From positions 1,202,779-1,266,778 of the forward strand of contig NW_024881296.1 in NCBI RefSeq assembly GCF_018691265.1: a stretch of DNA of 64,000 bases. Reading direction: 5' to 3'. Within the stretch, counting starts at the first letter, position 1. Every line of letters begins with the position of its first letter. This document shows positions 50,216-64,000 of this stretch, in pieces. Position numbers and translations under genes: made by a program. The notes beneath the pieces are model-generated. The model worked only from the letters and a program-made list of their open reading frames with translations, searched no databases and was not told the origin of the DNA. This DNA is from Tyto alba. Its lineage: Eukaryota > Chordata > Aves > Strigiformes > Tytonidae.

Positions 50216-50932
50216 GCATATATACACTGGATGCCCCTTAGAAGTGTATGTCACTGCATGCTATCCTCTTTGCACAAACGTGATGTTGGATTTGCGTTTC
50301 TGTAGGAGGGCACTACCGAATTCAGATGTTGCAGCTTTCCATATGAGCTGCCCCTACTTTCATCTGTGCTGTTTAACTGCTTAAGCCCTTGCAGACAACC
50401 CTGGCCTGTGACATTGTTCTGCTTTACCTCGGTGTTCAGGGAAGCTGACCTTGTTGTGTTGAAGGGTTAAGCCGTTCTCTTAAGTGGATTTTGCTGATTG
50501 GATTGTCCTTCATGTTGATGCTGTGAGCAAAGTGTAATCGCATGAGTAATGTTAAAAATCTGCCTGACCCTGGAGACCATAAACTGTTGCTGCAGATGGT
50601 GGGGCTAAGCCGGTTTCTGTAGCCACTGACTGATGGGTGGGTATGACTAGCATCCTGTCTGATTGCCTCTGGTGTCCCTACCCAAAGAGTTAGGTGTGGC
50701 AGACAAGCAGGGACCTTTTTCATGTGAGGAAAAAAAATGCCACTCACACTTCTGGAGTTGTAGCAGGACATCTGCTCTGTGTTGCCAGACTATCTTCTGT
50801 AGTGTGTACCTCACTAATGGCAGTATGCTTGCCTTTGCAAATGGAATTCAGTTTCTGAGAGCAGAACACTTTGGTGCGTTTGTTTTAGAAGTTCTACAAG
50901 AAATATTTAATTTTCTTGTTTGTATTTTACAG

Positions 50933-50975
50933 AAACCTGTTTCCTGCAAATCTTGTTGCTGCAGCTTTCCGGACG
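50933..50975 (+). CDS. SLC1A4: SLC1A4 exon 2: 43-bp microexon-like coding exon
   Basis: The first base completes Arg170 (AG|A), followed by NLFPANLVAAAFRT (residues 171-184), matching human NLFPSNLVVAAFRT at all but two positions. The acceptor TTTTACAG and donor ACG|GTAAGA are canonical. The segment belongs to the start of the transmembrane 4 region, where the LFPxNLV motif is widely conserved in SLC1 transporters. It is too short to be found by reading-frame length alone; it was located by expected protein sequence and splice phase. Confidence 0.95.
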
Positions 50976-52442
50976 GTAAGACATGGGTGGACTTTGGACA
51001 TGAGCTACAGTGTACAGACAGACAAAGTGACTGCTCCTTTTTGGAAAAGGACTAGAAAGATTGTGAAGTAAATTCCAAAAGTTAATTTACTTTTAGTAGG
51101 TGGGATTTTTAAAAGCACCTGACGTAATCAAACATATAACTACCATGGCAAATGGTTTGATTTTGAAAAATACTCCTCAAACAAAAGCATGCTTGTAGCC
51201 TATGTTTTGTACCTCCACCAAAAATGTTCTTTAAACTTTTATACTTTGGGTGCCATGTTGGGCAGCAGTGGCAACTCTGCTTTGTGCCAGGCTGCTTACC
51301 ACTTTGCAGGAGCTAGCTAGGAAACCCTTGGGTACATAGTTTGGAGCTGGGCTCAGAACAGACAAGGCCAAAGACTTTTAGTCTCCCATGTGTGTAAGTA
51401 TTACCTGTTGCCTGATGCTTTTATGCAGTATTTTCCATTGTATCCCTTGCTGGATTAATTGCTCAGCCTGGCTTCTCTTCTGACAGAGGACTAAGTGTGA
51501 TAGGATGATAACTGGCACCAGAACATAGTGTGGCTTAAACTGATGGACAGGAGCTGTGGGGCTCCAAGAAAATTTTGATTTAGTTCTTACTGCTAATCCT
51601 ATATGTCAGGGTAGACACTGTTGAGAGTATTGTTACGGGGCAGAGTGATTCTTTATGATACAGGAGCAGAATAATAGCTTTTACCTTCATGGTATTCTGT
51701 GGGTTTGCTTTTGTATTAAAACCAAGGTCAAACTCTTAAAATCAAGTTCCATTTTGAGTGTATATATAATACAGTACAAGTCATGCCATAAATAAAAATA
51801 GGATCAGTACAAAACTGTCATTAAGAAAAGGATATTCTGTGATACCTCAAGTGGCAGAGTTCTGTATGTTCAGGAATGAAATAAAGAAGGCCTCCTTTCC
51901 TCTGTGCTGCTCTTGTCACAGGTAATTGGCTTTTCTTTCCCCTATTTCATACCTAAAGAAAACAAGCCCAAAGAAGTGCTCTGCTTTTGAGAGCTGTCTA
52001 GCTTATTTATCAAAGCAAACGATTGCCCTAGATTTTAGATGTTTTACTGACAGCTTTACTGCCTACTCCACCATTTCTAACGGTGAAATGGCACAAGGTG
52101 CCACTTGCCTCTGCAGGGGCCCGTGTGACAGTGTGGTGTGTGAGCAACATCAGGGTGGAGGAAAGGGAAATTCCTCAGCTGCTGCCCAAACCTGGGAGCC
52201 CAGGGGTCACAGAGCACTTCTCTGTTGCCACATGGGGAAGGAGCTGCATATGCTGTCACTCCTTTTTCCTGTGCAGGATAGGCTCGTTAGCCTCCACAGT
52301 ATGTTCTCCAGAAAAAGTCTTCCTAACAGTAATTTCCTTGTGAAATGCTGGGTGATATGATCATCTTGATGATCTGATCGGCAAACATGGTGGGTTGTCG
52401 CCACAGTGGGGTTTTTGTTTGTTTGTTTTTTCTTACCTGCAG
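50976..52442 (+). other. SLC1A4: SLC1A4 intron 2
   Basis: This intron of 1467 bp has donor GTAAGA and acceptor TTACCTGCAG. Its content is ordinary; I see no repeat or gene in it. Confidence 0.85.
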
Positions 52443-52505
52443 TATGCCACAGAATATAAGATGCTGCTCAGAAATACTACCTCTGGAAACGTCACGTGGG
52501 AAAAG
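52443..52505 (+). CDS. SLC1A4: SLC1A4 exon 3: extracellular glycosylated loop of ASCT1
   Basis: Twenty-one codons encode residues 185-205, beginning YATEYKMLLR and ending NTTSGNVTWEK. Two N-glycosylation sequons, Asn195 (NTT) and Asn200 (NVT), correspond to the paired sites in the human loop NSSSGNVT. They mark this as the extracellular TM4b-4c loop. The central residues differ more from human than the adjoining exons, as is usual for this exposed loop. The exon is in phase 0 at both ends and bounded by CTGCAG and AAG|GTAAGG. Confidence 0.95.
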
Positions 52506-62417
<9,912 letters not shown>

Positions 62418-62651
62418 GTATGTACCTATTGGCATTATGTTCCTCGTTGGAAGCAAGATTGTGGAAATGGAAGATATTGTGCTTCTGGTGACCAGTCTGG
62501 GAAAATACATCTTCGCCTCTATTCTGGGCCACTTCATCCATGGAGGAATTATTCTGCCACTTATTTATTTTGTATCCACACGTCAAAATCCATATCGTTT
62601 TCTCTTAGGACTTGTCACACCACTTGCCACTGCTTTTGCCACTTGCTCCAG
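62418..62651 (+). CDS. SLC1A4: SLC1A4 exon 5: transmembrane 5-6 and first re-entrant hairpin
   Basis: The first base completes Trp261. Codons 262-338 follow, and the exon ends with two bases of Ser339. It contains [17 protein letters not shown] (TM5), the TM6 segment ITSLGKY-like [15 protein letters not shown], and [12 protein letters not shown]. The cytoplasmic turn [10 protein letters not shown] leads into helical hairpin 1, with ATAFATCS at the end. The hairpin's serine-rich tip continues in exon 6. The acceptor is ACACAG and the donor CAG|GTGGGT. Identity to human ASCT1 is very high, consistent with the transport core. Confidence 0.97.
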
Positions 62652-63958
<1,307 letters not shown>

Positions 63959-64000
63959 TAAGTTGCTTGCTATTGCAACCACATCCTTCTGGCCCCCAAA

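Larger units (their letters stand above)
40191..50932 (+). other. SLC1A4: SLC1A4 intron 1
   Basis: This intron of 10.7 kb has donor GTGAGG and acceptor TTTTACAG. It carries the C86 tract (40312-40397), T17 at 41040-41056, A16 at 41684-41699 and T16 at 42595-42610. It also carries perfect inverted repeats at 43506-43584 and 46385-46417 and a minus-strand LTR-like remnant at about 49180-50215. Motif-dense AT-rich stretches near 44220-44420 and 47580-47790 could be regulatory. None of its reading frames resembles a known protein. Confidence 0.85.

Overview
This is a window of vertebrate nuclear DNA, almost certainly from a bird. It holds one recognisable protein-coding gene, the 5' three-quarters of SLC1A4 (the neutral amino acid transporter ASCT1), on the plus strand from about 39.6 kb to the right edge. 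The avian assignment rests on a classic 3' fragment of a CR1 LINE at 11925-13135, on avian-type retroviral LTR sequence, and on the low overall density of transposons. The species cannot be named from the sequence.

Layout: 1-610 is the remnant of an avian interspersed repeat, probably an LTR. 611-35824 is intergenic DNA with no supportable gene; it holds the CR1 fragment, several homopolymer tracts and a perfect 41-bp tandem duplication. At 35831-36267 lies a well-preserved solo LTR bounded by a 6-bp target-site duplication. A G-rich minisatellite of about 1.1 kb (30- and 36-bp units) occupies 37961-39060 and fades into a diverged skirt up to the CpG-island promoter of SLC1A4 (about 39290-40300).

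SLC1A4 exons 1-6 lie at 39682-40190, 50933-50975, 52443-52505, 58857-59023, 62418-62651 and 63763-63957. They have canonical GT/AG boundaries and one continuous reading frame. Together they encode residues 1-403 plus two bases of codon 404; human ASCT1, recalled as about 532 residues, implies that the remaining C-terminal exons lie beyond the window. Intron 1 contains an uninterrupted run of 86 cytosines close to the exon 1 donor, two perfect inverted repeats, and a minus-strand retroviral LTR-like remnant near 49.2-50.2 kb.

I found no sign of a new multi-gene system. The observations most worth checking are the 86-C tract, which may be an assembly artefact, the promoter-proximal minisatellite, the solo LTR carrying a perfect palindromic estrogen-response-element-like site 3.6 kb upstream of the SLC1A4 start codon, and the 21-bp perfect hairpin in intron 1. 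Family assignments were made by eye from recalled consensus features; no database search was run.
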